Origin: Symbiobacterium terraclitae
GTDB lineage: Bacteria; Bacillota; Sulfobacillia; Symbiobacteriales; Symbiobacteriaceae
Reading direction: 5' to 3'
Length of the DNA: 64,000 nucleotides
NCBI RefSeq assembly: GCF_017874315.1
Contig: NZ_JAGGLG010000001.1
Location: 1 to 64,000, forward strand
This document shows, piece after piece, positions 53,764 to 61,191 of the stretch (position 1 is the first letter of the stretch; each line of letters begins with the position of its first letter). A program made the position numbers and the translations under genes. The notes under the pieces were generated by a model that searched no databases, was not told the origin of the DNA, and saw nothing but the letters and a program-made list of their open reading frames with translations.

Positions 53764-54165
53764 GTGTCGATGGACAAGGAGCCGAAACAGGGCGGGGAAC
53801 CGCAGGTCGAGTCCTCGATTCGCATCGCGGATGACGTCGTCGGCGTCATCGCCGGTATCGCCGCGGTCGAGGTAGACGGCGTGGCGGGCATGAGCGGCGG
53901 CTTCGCGGCCGAGGTCGGCGAGCGCATGACCGGCAAGAAGAACCTCTCCAAGGGCGTGAAGGTCCAGGTCGGGGAGAAGGAGGTCGCGATCGACCTCTAC
54001 ATCGTGGTGGAGTTCGGCGTGCGCATCCCCGAGGTGGCCACCAAGGTGCAGGAGGCCGTCAAGCGCGCCGTGGAGTCGATGACCGGCCTGGAGTGCGTCG
54101 AGATCAACATCCACGTTCAGGGCGTCTCCTTCGATGAACCCGAGGACGATTATCGAATTCGGTAA
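53764..54165 (+). CDS. Asp23/Gls24 family envelope stress protein
   Basis: 133 aa. Typical Asp23 pattern: IRIADDVVGVIAGIAAVEVDGVAGM, a central charged loop, then VQVGEKEVAIDLYIVVEFGVRIPEV and VKRAVESMTGLECVEINIHVQGV. Members coat the inner membrane through AmaP and help envelope homeostasis. GTG 53764 has GAGG 5 nt upstream. In Bacillus the homologue yqhY also lies just before nusB. Operon with amaP and DUF2273. Confidence 0.9.
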   Translation: MSMDKEPKQGGEPQVESSIRIADDVVGVIAGIAAVEVDGVAGMSGGFAAEVGERMTGKKNLSKGVKVQVGEKEVAIDLYIVVEFGVRIPEVATKVQEAVKRAVESMTGLECVEINIHVQGVSFDEPEDDYRIR

Positions 54166-54179
54166 GGGGTGCTTGCCAC

Positions 54180-54725
54180 GTGGGAATCATCGACCGTATT
54201 GTGCTTTCGATTTATACGTTCTCGCTGGCGATCATCTCCGGCCTGATGATCCTGGTGGCCATCGCCCCTGAGTGGCTGCAGGTGCACGTGTGGCTCCAGG
54301 ATGCTCTGCTCACCGGCCGCGGCCGGGTGATCATCGGCCTGGTGGGCGGCGCCTTCTTCGCCGTCTCCCTGCGGCTGATCGTCTTCGCCTTCGCGCGCCA
54401 GGGCGGTGGACAGCCCGTCGTCTACGAGTCGTCCATGGGCGAGGTGCACATCTCGCTGGGCGCCGTCGAGTCGCTGGTGAAGAAGACCGCCCGCTCAGTC
54501 AAGGGCGTGCGCGACATGAAGGCGGTCATCACCCACGCCCAGGACGGCCTGCACGCGCACCTGACCGGAACGGTCTCCCCCGAGGTCTCCATCCCCGAGG
54601 TCTCGGAGGAGATCCAGTCCACCGTCAGGCAGTACGTGAAGCGTGTCGTAGGCGTGGAGATGGCCGAGGTGCGCATCGAGATCGAGAACATCGCCACCGA
54701 CGGCCCCAGGCGCCGCCTGGACTGA
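54180..54725 (+). CDS. amaP: AmaP, membrane anchor of Asp23
   Basis: 181 aa. Two N-terminal membrane helices (VLSIYTFSLAIISGLMILVA and VIIGLVGGAFFAVSLRLIVFA), then a soluble Asp23-like domain (ISLGAVESLVKKTARSVKGV, VSEEIQSTVRQYVKRVVGVE). In staphylococci AmaP anchors Asp23 to the membrane. GTG start, 14 nt after the asp23 stop. Confidence 0.9.
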   Translation: MGIIDRIVLSIYTFSLAIISGLMILVAIAPEWLQVHVWLQDALLTGRGRVIIGLVGGAFFAVSLRLIVFAFARQGGGQPVVYESSMGEVHISLGAVESLVKKTARSVKGVRDMKAVITHAQDGLHAHLTGTVSPEVSIPEVSEEIQSTVRQYVKRVVGVEMAEVRIEIENIATDGPRRRLD

Positions 54726-54740
54726 TTGGGGGGCCATTCA

Positions 54741-54971
54741 GTGAACTGGGAATGGCTCAGGGAGGTCGCCGAGGAGCACCGGTACAAGATCGTGGGCGGG
54801 CTGGGCGGCTTCGTCTTCGCCTTGCTGGTCGTCCGGTTCGGCTGGTGGGCCCTGTTTATTCTGTTTTGCACTGGGATAGGTTACTGGGTGGGCAAGCGCC
54901 TGGACGAGGGACCGGAATCCCTGATGCAGATCCTCGAGCGTCTGCTGCCGCCGGGTGGGCGTCAACCATAG
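54741..54971 (+). CDS. DUF2273 family small membrane protein
   Basis: 76 aa with two membrane helices (VGGLGGFVFALLVVRFG and LFILFCTGIGYWVGKRLDEG). The GYWVGKRLDEG motif and position after amaP match DUF2273, which normally accompanies Gls24/AmaP. GTG 54741 has GGGGGG 9 nt upstream. Molecular role unknown. Confidence 0.88.
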   Translation: MNWEWLREVAEEHRYKIVGGLGGFVFALLVVRFGWWALFILFCTGIGYWVGKRLDEGPESLMQILERLLPPGGRQP

Positions 54972-54987
54972 CAGGAGGAGTCGGAAC

Positions 54988-55449
54988 GTGAGCAGGAGAA
55001 AAGCTAGGGAACTCGCCCTCCAGGCGCTGTTTCAGATGGACATGGCCGGGACGGACCCGGAGACGGCCGTTGCGCAGGCGCTGACCCGGGACGTGGAGCC
55101 CGACTGGTCGCCGGGCCGCCTGGACGGGGATGACGCCGAGTTCGCCCGCCGGCTGGCGCAGGGGGCCTGGGCTGCGCGGGAGGAGAGCGACAGGCTCATC
55201 GCCCGCTACGCCAAGGACTGGTCGGTGGAGCGCATGGCCGGCGTGGACAGGGCGATTCTCCGCATGGCCGTATACGAGATCGCACACCTCCCCGAGGTGC
55301 CCGACAGCGTCGCGGTCGCGGAGGCGGTGGAGCTGGCCAAGGCCTTCTCCACGGCCGATTCGTCGCGCTTCATTAATGGGATCCTCGGTTCGGTCATCCG
55401 CGGAATGAAGGGTGCTGCCAGTGCAGACGAGGCTCTTTCTCGGGATTGA
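54988..55449 (+). CDS. nusB: Transcription antitermination factor NusB
   Basis: 153 aa, all-helical RNA-binding protein of rRNA antitermination. SRRKARELALQALFQMDMAG at the start, VERMAGVDRAILRMAVYEI and VAEAVELAKAFSTADSSRFINGIL are canonical. GTG 54988 follows GCAGGAGGAG. Its 3' end overlaps the next gene by 29 nt. Confidence 0.95.
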   Translation: MSRRKARELALQALFQMDMAGTDPETAVAQALTRDVEPDWSPGRLDGDDAEFARRLAQGAWAAREESDRLIARYAKDWSVERMAGVDRAILRMAVYEIAHLPEVPDSVAVAEAVELAKAFSTADSSRFINGILGSVIRGMKGAASADEALSRD

Positions 55450-56392
55450 CACGAGCTACTACACATGCTCGCTGGCGCTTGTGGACGAGGCCGGGCGGCT
55501 GCTGGAAGACCAGCGCCGCCCTTTGGCCGTTGCACTCGGCCAGCGGGGCGTCGCGCCCCAGGAGGCGGTGTGGGCCCACCTCAACGCCCTGCCGCAGCTG
55601 GCCGAGCCCGTGCTGCGGACCCACGGGCGGGCGGTGGCCGCCGTCGCGGCCTCGGTGAAGCCCCGTCCGGTCGAGGGTTCTTACCTGCCGCCCTTCCGGG
55701 TCGGCGAGGGGTTCGGCCGCGCCCTGGCCGCCGCCCTCGGCGTGCCCTTCTACCCGACGACCCACCAGGAGATGCACATCCAGGCGGGGCTCTGGTCCGC
55801 CGACAAGCCGCCGCAGGGGCATGCGTTCCTGGCCGTCCACCTTTCGGGCGGCACCACCGAGCTGGTCCGGGTCACCCGCCGGCCGGGCGGGTTCGCGGAG
55901 GAGCTGCTGGGGGGCACGCAGGACCTGCACGCCGGCCAGTTCGTCGACCGGGTGGGCGTCGCCCTCGGGCTGCCCTTCCCCGCCGGCCCGCACCTGGAGC
56001 GGCTGGCCGCCTCGGGCGTGCCGGGTCGTGTTGCGCTGCCCTCCGCCGTGCGGGGCTACACGCTCTCCTTTTCCGGCCCGGAGAGCGCAGCCCAGCGGCT
56101 GGTGGGGAAGGCTGAGCCGGCGGACCTGGCGCTGGCCGTCCTCCACGCGGTGGCCAGGAGCCTTGAGAAGTGGCTGCTCCACGCCATGGAGGAGACCGGT
56201 CTGAGGGAGGTCCTCGTCGTCGGCGGGGTCGCCGCGAACCAGATCCTGCGGGAGCGGCTCCGCCAGCGGCTGGAGCACCCCGCGGTCGGGGCGCGCCTGG
56301 CCTTTGCCCAGCCTCAGTACAGCACCGATAACGCCGTGGGCACCGCCCTCCTGGCCCGGGAGATCGCGGGCGCCGCCGGCGTGACGGGATAG
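55421..56392 (+). CDS. TsaD/Kae1/Qri7-family paralogue
   Basis: 323 aa. ASKHA ATPase fold: [20 protein letters not shown] (phosphate loop), [20 protein letters not shown], metal-binding HxxxH in [22 protein letters not shown] and the last [12 protein letters not shown]. It diverges from canonical TsaD in length of the N-terminal loop and the HMEGH-type motif, so it is a second family member, not the main t6A enzyme. Homologues occur between nusB and xseA in some Clostridia. GTG 55421 has AAGGGTG upstream; it overlaps nusB by 29 nt, implying coupled expression. Confidence 0.8.
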   Translation: MQTRLFLGIDTSYYTCSLALVDEAGRLLEDQRRPLAVALGQRGVAPQEAVWAHLNALPQLAEPVLRTHGRAVAAVAASVKPRPVEGSYLPPFRVGEGFGRALAAALGVPFYPTTHQEMHIQAGLWSADKPPQGHAFLAVHLSGGTTELVRVTRRPGGFAEELLGGTQDLHAGQFVDRVGVALGLPFPAGPHLERLAASGVPGRVALPSAVRGYTLSFSGPESAAQRLVGKAEPADLALAVLHAVARSLEKWLLHAMEETGLREVLVVGGVAANQILRERLRQRLEHPAVGARLAFAQPQYSTDNAVGTALLAREIAGAAGVTG

Positions 56393-56411
56393 AGGAAACG
56401 GAGGCGATAGC

Positions 56412-57275
56412 GTGAGCGCAGCAGTCATCGACGGCAAGCAGGTTGCGGCCCAGGTGCTCGAAGAGGTCGGGCGGGAGGTGGAGCAGCTGAAGGCGGCCGG
56501 CGTGACGCCGGGACTGGCCGTGGTCCTCGTCGGCGACGACCCCGCCAGCCAGGTCTACACGTCCAACAAGGAGCGGACCGCCCGCGAGCTGGGCATGCAC
56601 TCGGTTCTCTACCGGCTGTCCGCCACAAGCACGCAGGCAGAGGTGGCGGACCTGGTGCGGACCTTGAACCGCGACCCGGCCATCCACGGCATCCTCGTCC
56701 AGTCGCCCCTGCCGAAGGGCCTCGACATGGACGCGGTCGTGCGGCTGATCGACCCGCTGAAGGACGTGGACGGCTTCCACCCGGAGAACGTCGGCCGCCT
56801 CTGGACCGGGCAGGACGGGCTCGTGCCCTGCACCCCGGCGGGCGTGATGCGGCTGCTGGAGGCCTACGGTGTCGACCCCAAGGGCAAGCACGCGGTGGTC
56901 GTCGGCCGCTCCAACATCGTGGGCAAGCCGATGGCGGCGCTGCTGCTGGCCAGGCACGCCACGGTCACCATCTGTCACTCCCGCACGCCTGACCTGGCGG
57001 AGACCTGCCGCCGGGCCGACATCCTGGTGGCGGCGGTGGGCAAGCTGCAGATGATCACCGGCGAGTACGTCAAGCCCGGCGCCGTCGTGATCGACGTGGG
57101 CATCAACCCCGTGCCGGGGTTCAAAAAGCGCATCCGCGGCGACGTCGACTTCGACAGCGCCGCGGAGGTCGCCGGCCTGATCACGCCGGTGCCCGGCGGG
57201 GTCGGACCGATGACCATCGCCATGCTGATGGCCAACGCGGTGAAGGCCGCGCGGATGCAGACCGGCAAGTCGTGA
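56412..57275 (+). CDS. folD: Bifunctional methylenetetrahydrofolate dehydrogenase/cyclohydrolase
   Basis: 287 aa. It interconverts 5,10-methylene-, methenyl- and 10-formyl-THF. Tyr49 and Lys53 (YTSNK) form the catalytic YxxxK pair; [58 protein letters not shown] and [14 protein letters not shown] are family blocks. GTG start with GGAGGCG. Confidence 0.96.
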   Translation: MSAAVIDGKQVAAQVLEEVGREVEQLKAAGVTPGLAVVLVGDDPASQVYTSNKERTARELGMHSVLYRLSATSTQAEVADLVRTLNRDPAIHGILVQSPLPKGLDMDAVVRLIDPLKDVDGFHPENVGRLWTGQDGLVPCTPAGVMRLLEAYGVDPKGKHAVVVGRSNIVGKPMAALLLARHATVTICHSRTPDLAETCRRADILVAAVGKLQMITGEYVKPGAVVIDVGINPVPGFKKRIRGDVDFDSAAEVAGLITPVPGGVGPMTIAMLMANAVKAARMQTGKS

Positions 57276-57288
57276 AGGAGTGGAGCCG

Positions 57289-58524
57289 ATGCGGGGAGGC
57301 GAGCGCGACCGCCTGCTGCTGACGGTCCTGGAGCTGACGCGCTACGTGAAGCGGATGCTGGACGACGACCGGCTGCTGCAGTCGGTCTGGGTGCAGGGGG
57401 AGATCTCGAACTTCAAGTGGCACCACTCGGGCCACATCTACTTCACGCTGAAGGACGAGTACTCGCAGGTCCGGGCGGTCATGTTCCGCTCCTACGCCAA
57501 CCGGCTGCGCTTCCGACCCGAGAACGGCATGCAGGTGATCGTGCAGGGCAACGTCACGGTCTACGAGCGGGACGGCGTCTACCAGCTCTACGCCGTTGCC
57601 ATGGAGCCCGCGGGCCTCGGGGCGCTGCACCTGCAGTTCGAACAGCTGAAGCGGCGGCTGGCGGCCGAGGGGCTCTTCGACGAGGCGCTGAAGCGCCCCC
57701 TGCCCCGGCTGCCCCGGGCCGTTGGCCTCGTCACCGCGCCCACCGGGGCGGCGATCCGCGACATGATCACCGTCGCCCGGCGGCGCTTCCCGGGCCTCCG
57801 CCTGGTCCTGGCCCCCGCCCTGGTACAGGGGGAGGGGGCCGCGGAGAGCCTCGTCAGGGCCCTCTCGCTCGTCGCCCGGGTGCCGGAGGTGGACGTGATC
57901 ATCATCGGGCGGGGCGGCGGGTCGCTGGAGGACCTCTGGGCCTTCAACGACGAGGGCCTGGCCCGTGCGATCCGCGCCTGCCCGGTCCCGGTGGTCTCCG
58001 CCGTGGGCCATGAGACCGATTTCACCATCGCCGACTTCGCCGCGGACCTCAGGGCGCCGACGCCCTCGGCCGCCGCTGAGCTGGTGGTGCCCTCCCGCTC
58101 CGAGCTGCTGGGGGTGGTGGACGGCCTGCGCATCCGCCTGGCCTCCGCCGCCCGCCGCACGGTGGAGCGGAAGCGCATCCTGCTCCGGGGCCTGGCCGAG
58201 CGCCCGGTCCTGCAGCGCCCCCAGGGCCGGCTGATGCAGGACCGGCAGCGGCTGGACGAGCTGGCGCGGCGGCTGGAGTACCTGGGCGGCAGCTTGCTCG
58301 CGGCCCGGCGGCGTGACCTGGGCGCGCTGGCGGGAAGGCTGGAGGCGCTGTCGCCGCTGGCCGTGCTCTCCCGGGGTTACGCCATCGCCCGCACGTCCGA
58401 GGGGCGCGTGATCAAGGAGGCCACGCAGGTGCAGCCCGGCGACCGGCTTCACCTGTTACTGCATAAAGGATCTCTGCGCTGCCAGGTGGAAGAGATCGAA
58501 GACGCGGGGGAGGCGACGGAATGA
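57289..58524 (+). CDS. xseA: Exodeoxyribonuclease VII large subunit
   Basis: 411 aa. N-terminal OB domain (VWVQGEISNFKWHHSGHIYF, LKDEYSQVRAVMFRSYA), catalytic domain (GLVTAPTGAAIRDMITVARR, IIIGRGGGSLEDLWAFNDE, VVSAVGHETDFTIADFAADL) and a C-terminal coiled coil plus SRGYAIARTSEGRVI. The large subunit performs processive single-strand DNA degradation. GAAGGAG precedes ATG 57289. Overlaps xseB by 4 nt. Confidence 0.95.
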   Translation: MRGGERDRLLLTVLELTRYVKRMLDDDRLLQSVWVQGEISNFKWHHSGHIYFTLKDEYSQVRAVMFRSYANRLRFRPENGMQVIVQGNVTVYERDGVYQLYAVAMEPAGLGALHLQFEQLKRRLAAEGLFDEALKRPLPRLPRAVGLVTAPTGAAIRDMITVARRRFPGLRLVLAPALVQGEGAAESLVRALSLVARVPEVDVIIIGRGGGSLEDLWAFNDEGLARAIRACPVPVVSAVGHETDFTIADFAADLRAPTPSAAAELVVPSRSELLGVVDGLRIRLASAARRTVERKRILLRGLAERPVLQRPQGRLMQDRQRLDELARRLEYLGGSLLAARRRDLGALAGRLEALSPLAVLSRGYAIARTSEGRVIKEATQVQPGDRLHLLLHKGSLRCQVEEIEDAGEATE

Positions 58525-58745
58525 CCGAGAACCTGAGCTTCGAGGAGGCCATCCGGCGGCTGGAGCAGGTGGTCAGGGAGCTGGAGACGGGCGACCTGCC
58601 CCTGGAACAGGGCCTTGCGCTCTTCCAGGAGGGCATCGCGCTCACGCGCCACTGCACCGCCCTTCTGGACCGGGCCGAGGCCCGCATCGAGCAGCTCCTG
58701 GAGCGGGACGGCGAGGCGGTGACCGCCCCCTTCGAGCCGGAATAG
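58521..58745 (+). CDS. xseB: Exodeoxyribonuclease VII small subunit
   Basis: 74 aa coiled-coil protein: LSFEEAIRRLEQVVRELETG, then DLPLEQGLALFQEGIALTR, the family signature. Several copies bind each XseA. ATGA overlap with xseA. Confidence 0.95.
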   Translation: MTENLSFEEAIRRLEQVVRELETGDLPLEQGLALFQEGIALTRHCTALLDRAEARIEQLLERDGEAVTAPFEPE

Positions 58746-58763
58746 CACGGGGAGGAGTGACCC

Positions 58764-59657
58764 TTGAACCCGGAGTTGCGACACTACCTGGCCGACAGGC
58801 GGGCGGCCGTGGAGGAGGCGCTGGACCAGTACAGCGCCTGCCCCGGCAGCCCGCCCCGGCTGGTTGAGGCCATGCGCTACAGCCTGCTGGCCGGCGGGAA
58901 GCGGCTCAGGCCGATCCTCGTGATCGCCGCGGCGGAGATGTTCGGCCTCTCCGCCGCAGACGTGATGCCCACCGCATGCGCGCTGGAGATGATCCATACC
59001 TATTCCCTGATCCACGACGATCTGCCCTGCATGGACGACGACGACCTCCGGCGCGGCAGGCCCACCTCGCACAAGGTCTTTGGCGAGGCCATGGCGGTGC
59101 TGGCCGGCGACGCGCTCCTCACCCGGGCCTTCGCCGTGATGGCGGAGCAGGGCCGGGTTGAGCGGGTCGGTCCGGCCCGCGCCCTGCGCGCCATCGCCGA
59201 GCTGGCGGAAGCCGCCGGTGCGGCCGGCATGGTCGGCGGCCAGGTGGAGGACCTCGAGTGGGAGGGCCGGCAGGCGGGAGAGGAGCAGCTCGAGCGCATC
59301 CACTCCCTGAAGACGGGCGCGCTGTTCCGTGCGGCGGTGCGCCTCGGCGGCGTGCTGGCCGGCGCCGCCGAGTCCGACGTGGCCAGGCTCGACGACTTCG
59401 CGGCGCACTTCGGCCTCGCGTTCCAGATCTGGGACGATGTGCTGGACGTGGCCGGCGACGCAGCCCTGACCGGCAAGGGCGTCGGCCGCGACGCCCGGCA
59501 GCAGAAGTCGACGTACGTCACGCTGCACGGCCTCGAGGGTGCACAGGAGCGCGCCCGTGCGGCGGTGCAGCGGGCGCTGGAGGCGATCGCGCCGTTCGGC
59601 GCCAATGGCTGGGTTCTCCAAGGTCTGGCAAAATATGTCGTTGACCGGGCGACCTGA
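58764..59657 (+). CDS. ispA: Farnesyl/geranyl diphosphate synthase (polyprenyl synthetase)
   Basis: 297 aa. It condenses IPP with DMAPP and GPP. The first Asp-rich motif is LIHDDLPCMDDDDLRRGRPT, the second is FQIWDDVLDVAGD; GGKRLRP and KTGALFRAAV are further family blocks. TTG 58764 has GGGGAGGAGTGA upstream. Operon with xseAB and folD. The OLE RNA locus follows directly. Confidence 0.95.
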   Translation: MNPELRHYLADRRAAVEEALDQYSACPGSPPRLVEAMRYSLLAGGKRLRPILVIAAAEMFGLSAADVMPTACALEMIHTYSLIHDDLPCMDDDDLRRGRPTSHKVFGEAMAVLAGDALLTRAFAVMAEQGRVERVGPARALRAIAELAEAAGAAGMVGGQVEDLEWEGRQAGEEQLERIHSLKTGALFRAAVRLGGVLAGAAESDVARLDDFAAHFGLAFQIWDDVLDVAGDAALTGKGVGRDARQQKSTYVTLHGLEGAQERARAAVQRALEAIAPFGANGWVLQGLAKYVVDRAT

Positions 59658-59702
59658 TCGGTGCTATGATTCCTTGGTGACAGACGCGTTCGCTCGTATT
59701 AT
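59641..59702 (+). promoter_or_regulatory. Two tandem candidate promoters for OLE RNA
   Basis: Promoter 1: TTGACC (59641-59646), 18 bp, TATGAT (59665-59670); it overlaps the end of ispA. Promoter 2: TTGGTG (59674-59679), 17 bp, TATTAT (59697-59702). Both are good SigA matches. The second would start transcription near 59709, the first near 59677. Confidence 0.6.
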
Positions 59703-59708
59703 GGGTGG

Positions 59709-60400
59709 CGCAGTATCCTAGTCAGTACTACCTTTTCTGAAGGCGGGCCTAAAAATCCGTCAAAGGCACATCGATGAGGTCTCTGGTGCTGGCCGCCGAT
59801 GCCCAATCGGGGGCTGGTGCTGGGGATACAGCCAACCGGGCCGTACGGTCCGGCGCTGCCGGATTGAGGGCGATCCGCAACGGCATGCGGGCGACGACCC
59901 TCTTTCCGTGGAGGCCTGCACACGTGGCGGTTGCACCAACGTGAGCAACGCGGCTACGGTGCAGTGAACACCTGCATGCGGTACCGAAACATGGTGAGGT
60001 GCTGGGTGCAGTGTAGCCTGCCTTGAGTGGGTGAGGCGGACGAAGCAGTGGGCCTGCGGGCCCGAAACCCCCAGTCGGACGCCGGCCAGCAGATGACAGG
60101 GGCGATGGCTTCCGAAACCCCACCTGCAAAAGAGGCTAGGAAAAGGTGTGTTGTCGAAGAAAATTCCTAGGCTGTTCGCAAGAGGTCTGGCAAGGATTAA
60201 AGTGCGGACTAAGTGGCAATCCAGCCCTGCCGATGGCAACACGGCAGCTTGGCCATAAAGGGAAACCGCCGTGGCGGCGACGCTGCGGAGGCCATGGGGA
60301 AAGCCTGCTGGACCTAAGCCGCAAGATTTACTTGCCAGGCTGCCACCCATAAGTTTATTGGCGTACGCAGGCGGGTGCCCGGAGGGCAGCCGCCTTTTGT
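59709..60400 (+). ncRNA. ole: OLE RNA (ornate, large, extremophilic RNA)
   Basis: A gene-free stretch of about 690 nt between ispA and an OapA-like membrane protein gene, followed by dxs. This is exactly the known locus of OLE RNA in Bacillus halodurans and relatives. No frame is coding; the sequence is rich in short GNRA-like loops and GC hairpins (e.g. GGGCCTGCGGGCCC near 60050) and ends in a hairpin with a TTTT tail (60370-60398). Tandem promoters precede it. OLE RNA binds OapA at the membrane and affects growth under cold, alcohol and Mg stress. Identification rests on position, size and lack of coding; the 5' end could be 59677-59730. Confidence 0.82.
60370..60398 (+). terminator. Terminator hairpin at the 3' end of OLE RNA
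   Basis: GGCGG-g-TGCCC (60370-60380) pairs with GGGCA-g-CCGCC (60384-60394), with one G-G mismatch, followed by TTTT. Confidence 0.75.
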
Positions 60401-60423
60401 GATGTCCGGGTCCCCAAAGCTGC

Positions 60424-60453
60424 GCCTACCCCCTTTTTTGGGGTCGGCGCTGG
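60424..60453 (+). other. Hairpin in the oapA leader
   Basis: In the 183-nt stretch between OLE RNA and oapA, CCTACCCC and GGGGTCGG flank a CTTTTTT loop and fold into a short stem. No other gene or clear promoter is seen in this stretch, so oapA may be read through from OLE RNA or from an unseen promoter. Confidence 0.4.
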
Positions 60454-60583
60454 CGCCGCTGCCCAAAAGGTGATATGTTAGTAGCGAAATAAGAGAGCCG
60501 TTCGGGGGATGCTGCTCACTGCACTCGGCCCGACAGGGCTCCATCCTCCGATCTAGTCTGTGCAGCGGGAGCGTTTCGCAAAC

Positions 60584-61189
60584 ATGGCCAAGGAGCCTCC
60601 GCCATTACCCGGGTGGCGACGAGCCGTCCGCGTCGGCCTGCTGTCCTTCGTGCTGGCGCTGCTGGTCAACTGGGGTTCGAGCGTCGCCCTCAACCGGGTG
60701 CACGCCGCCATCGCCATCCTGATCGTCCTGTTGCTCGTCGCCGTCGGTATCGTTTTCGATATGCTGGGAACCAGCGTCACGGCCGCCGAACTGCCGCCCT
60801 TCAACGCCATGGCCGCGAAGAAGGTGCCCGGGGCGAGGCAGGCGCTGTGGCTGGTGCGCAGCGCTGACGCCGTGGCCAGCTTCTGCAACGACGTGGTGGG
60901 CGATGTGTCCGGCGCAGTGGCCGGTGCCGCCGGTGCAACGGTGGCCCTGAAACTGGCGATGGCCCTTGAGGGCGGCGCCTGGACGGAGCGGTTGCTCGGC
61001 CTGTTGATCATCGGCCTCATCTCGGGCCTCACGGTGGGCGGAAAGGCCGCCGGGAAGACGTTCGCCATCACGCGGGCCACGACCGTGGTGATGGTCGCGG
61101 GCCGGATCATCTACTGGTTTGAACAGCTTACGGGCCGCTCGCTTACGGGCGGCCGGTCCTCCCAGAACGGACGAAGGAGGAACTCGTAG
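60584..61189 (+). CDS. oapA: OapA, OLE RNA-associated membrane protein
   Basis: 201 aa with four membrane helices (VGLLSFVLALLVNWGSSVAL, IAILIVLLLVAVGIVFDMLG, AGAAGATVALKLAMAL, LLGLLIIGLISGLTVGG). The middle (FDMLGTSVTAAELPPFNAMA, then KKVPGARQALWLVRSADAVA) resembles the DUF21/CNNM fold of magnesium-transport-related proteins. Both termini are very basic (GWRRAVR; GGRSSQNGRRRNS), fitting RNA binding at the membrane. OapA tethers OLE RNA to the membrane in B. halodurans. ATG 60584 has GGGAG 12 nt upstream; a GTG at 60560 lacks a ribosome site. dxs begins 2 nt after the stop. Confidence 0.85.
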   Translation: MAKEPPPLPGWRRAVRVGLLSFVLALLVNWGSSVALNRVHAAIAILIVLLLVAVGIVFDMLGTSVTAAELPPFNAMAAKKVPGARQALWLVRSADAVASFCNDVVGDVSGAVAGAAGATVALKLAMALEGGAWTERLLGLLIIGLISGLTVGGKAAGKTFAITRATTVVMVAGRIIYWFEQLTGRSLTGGRSSQNGRRRNS

Positions 61190-61191
61190 CG

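Noticed and set aside
59709-60400. Possible group II intron in the ispA-oapA gap
   Set aside because: No reverse transcriptase frame, no clear GUGYG 5' end with domain V motif, and genome position fits OLE RNA.
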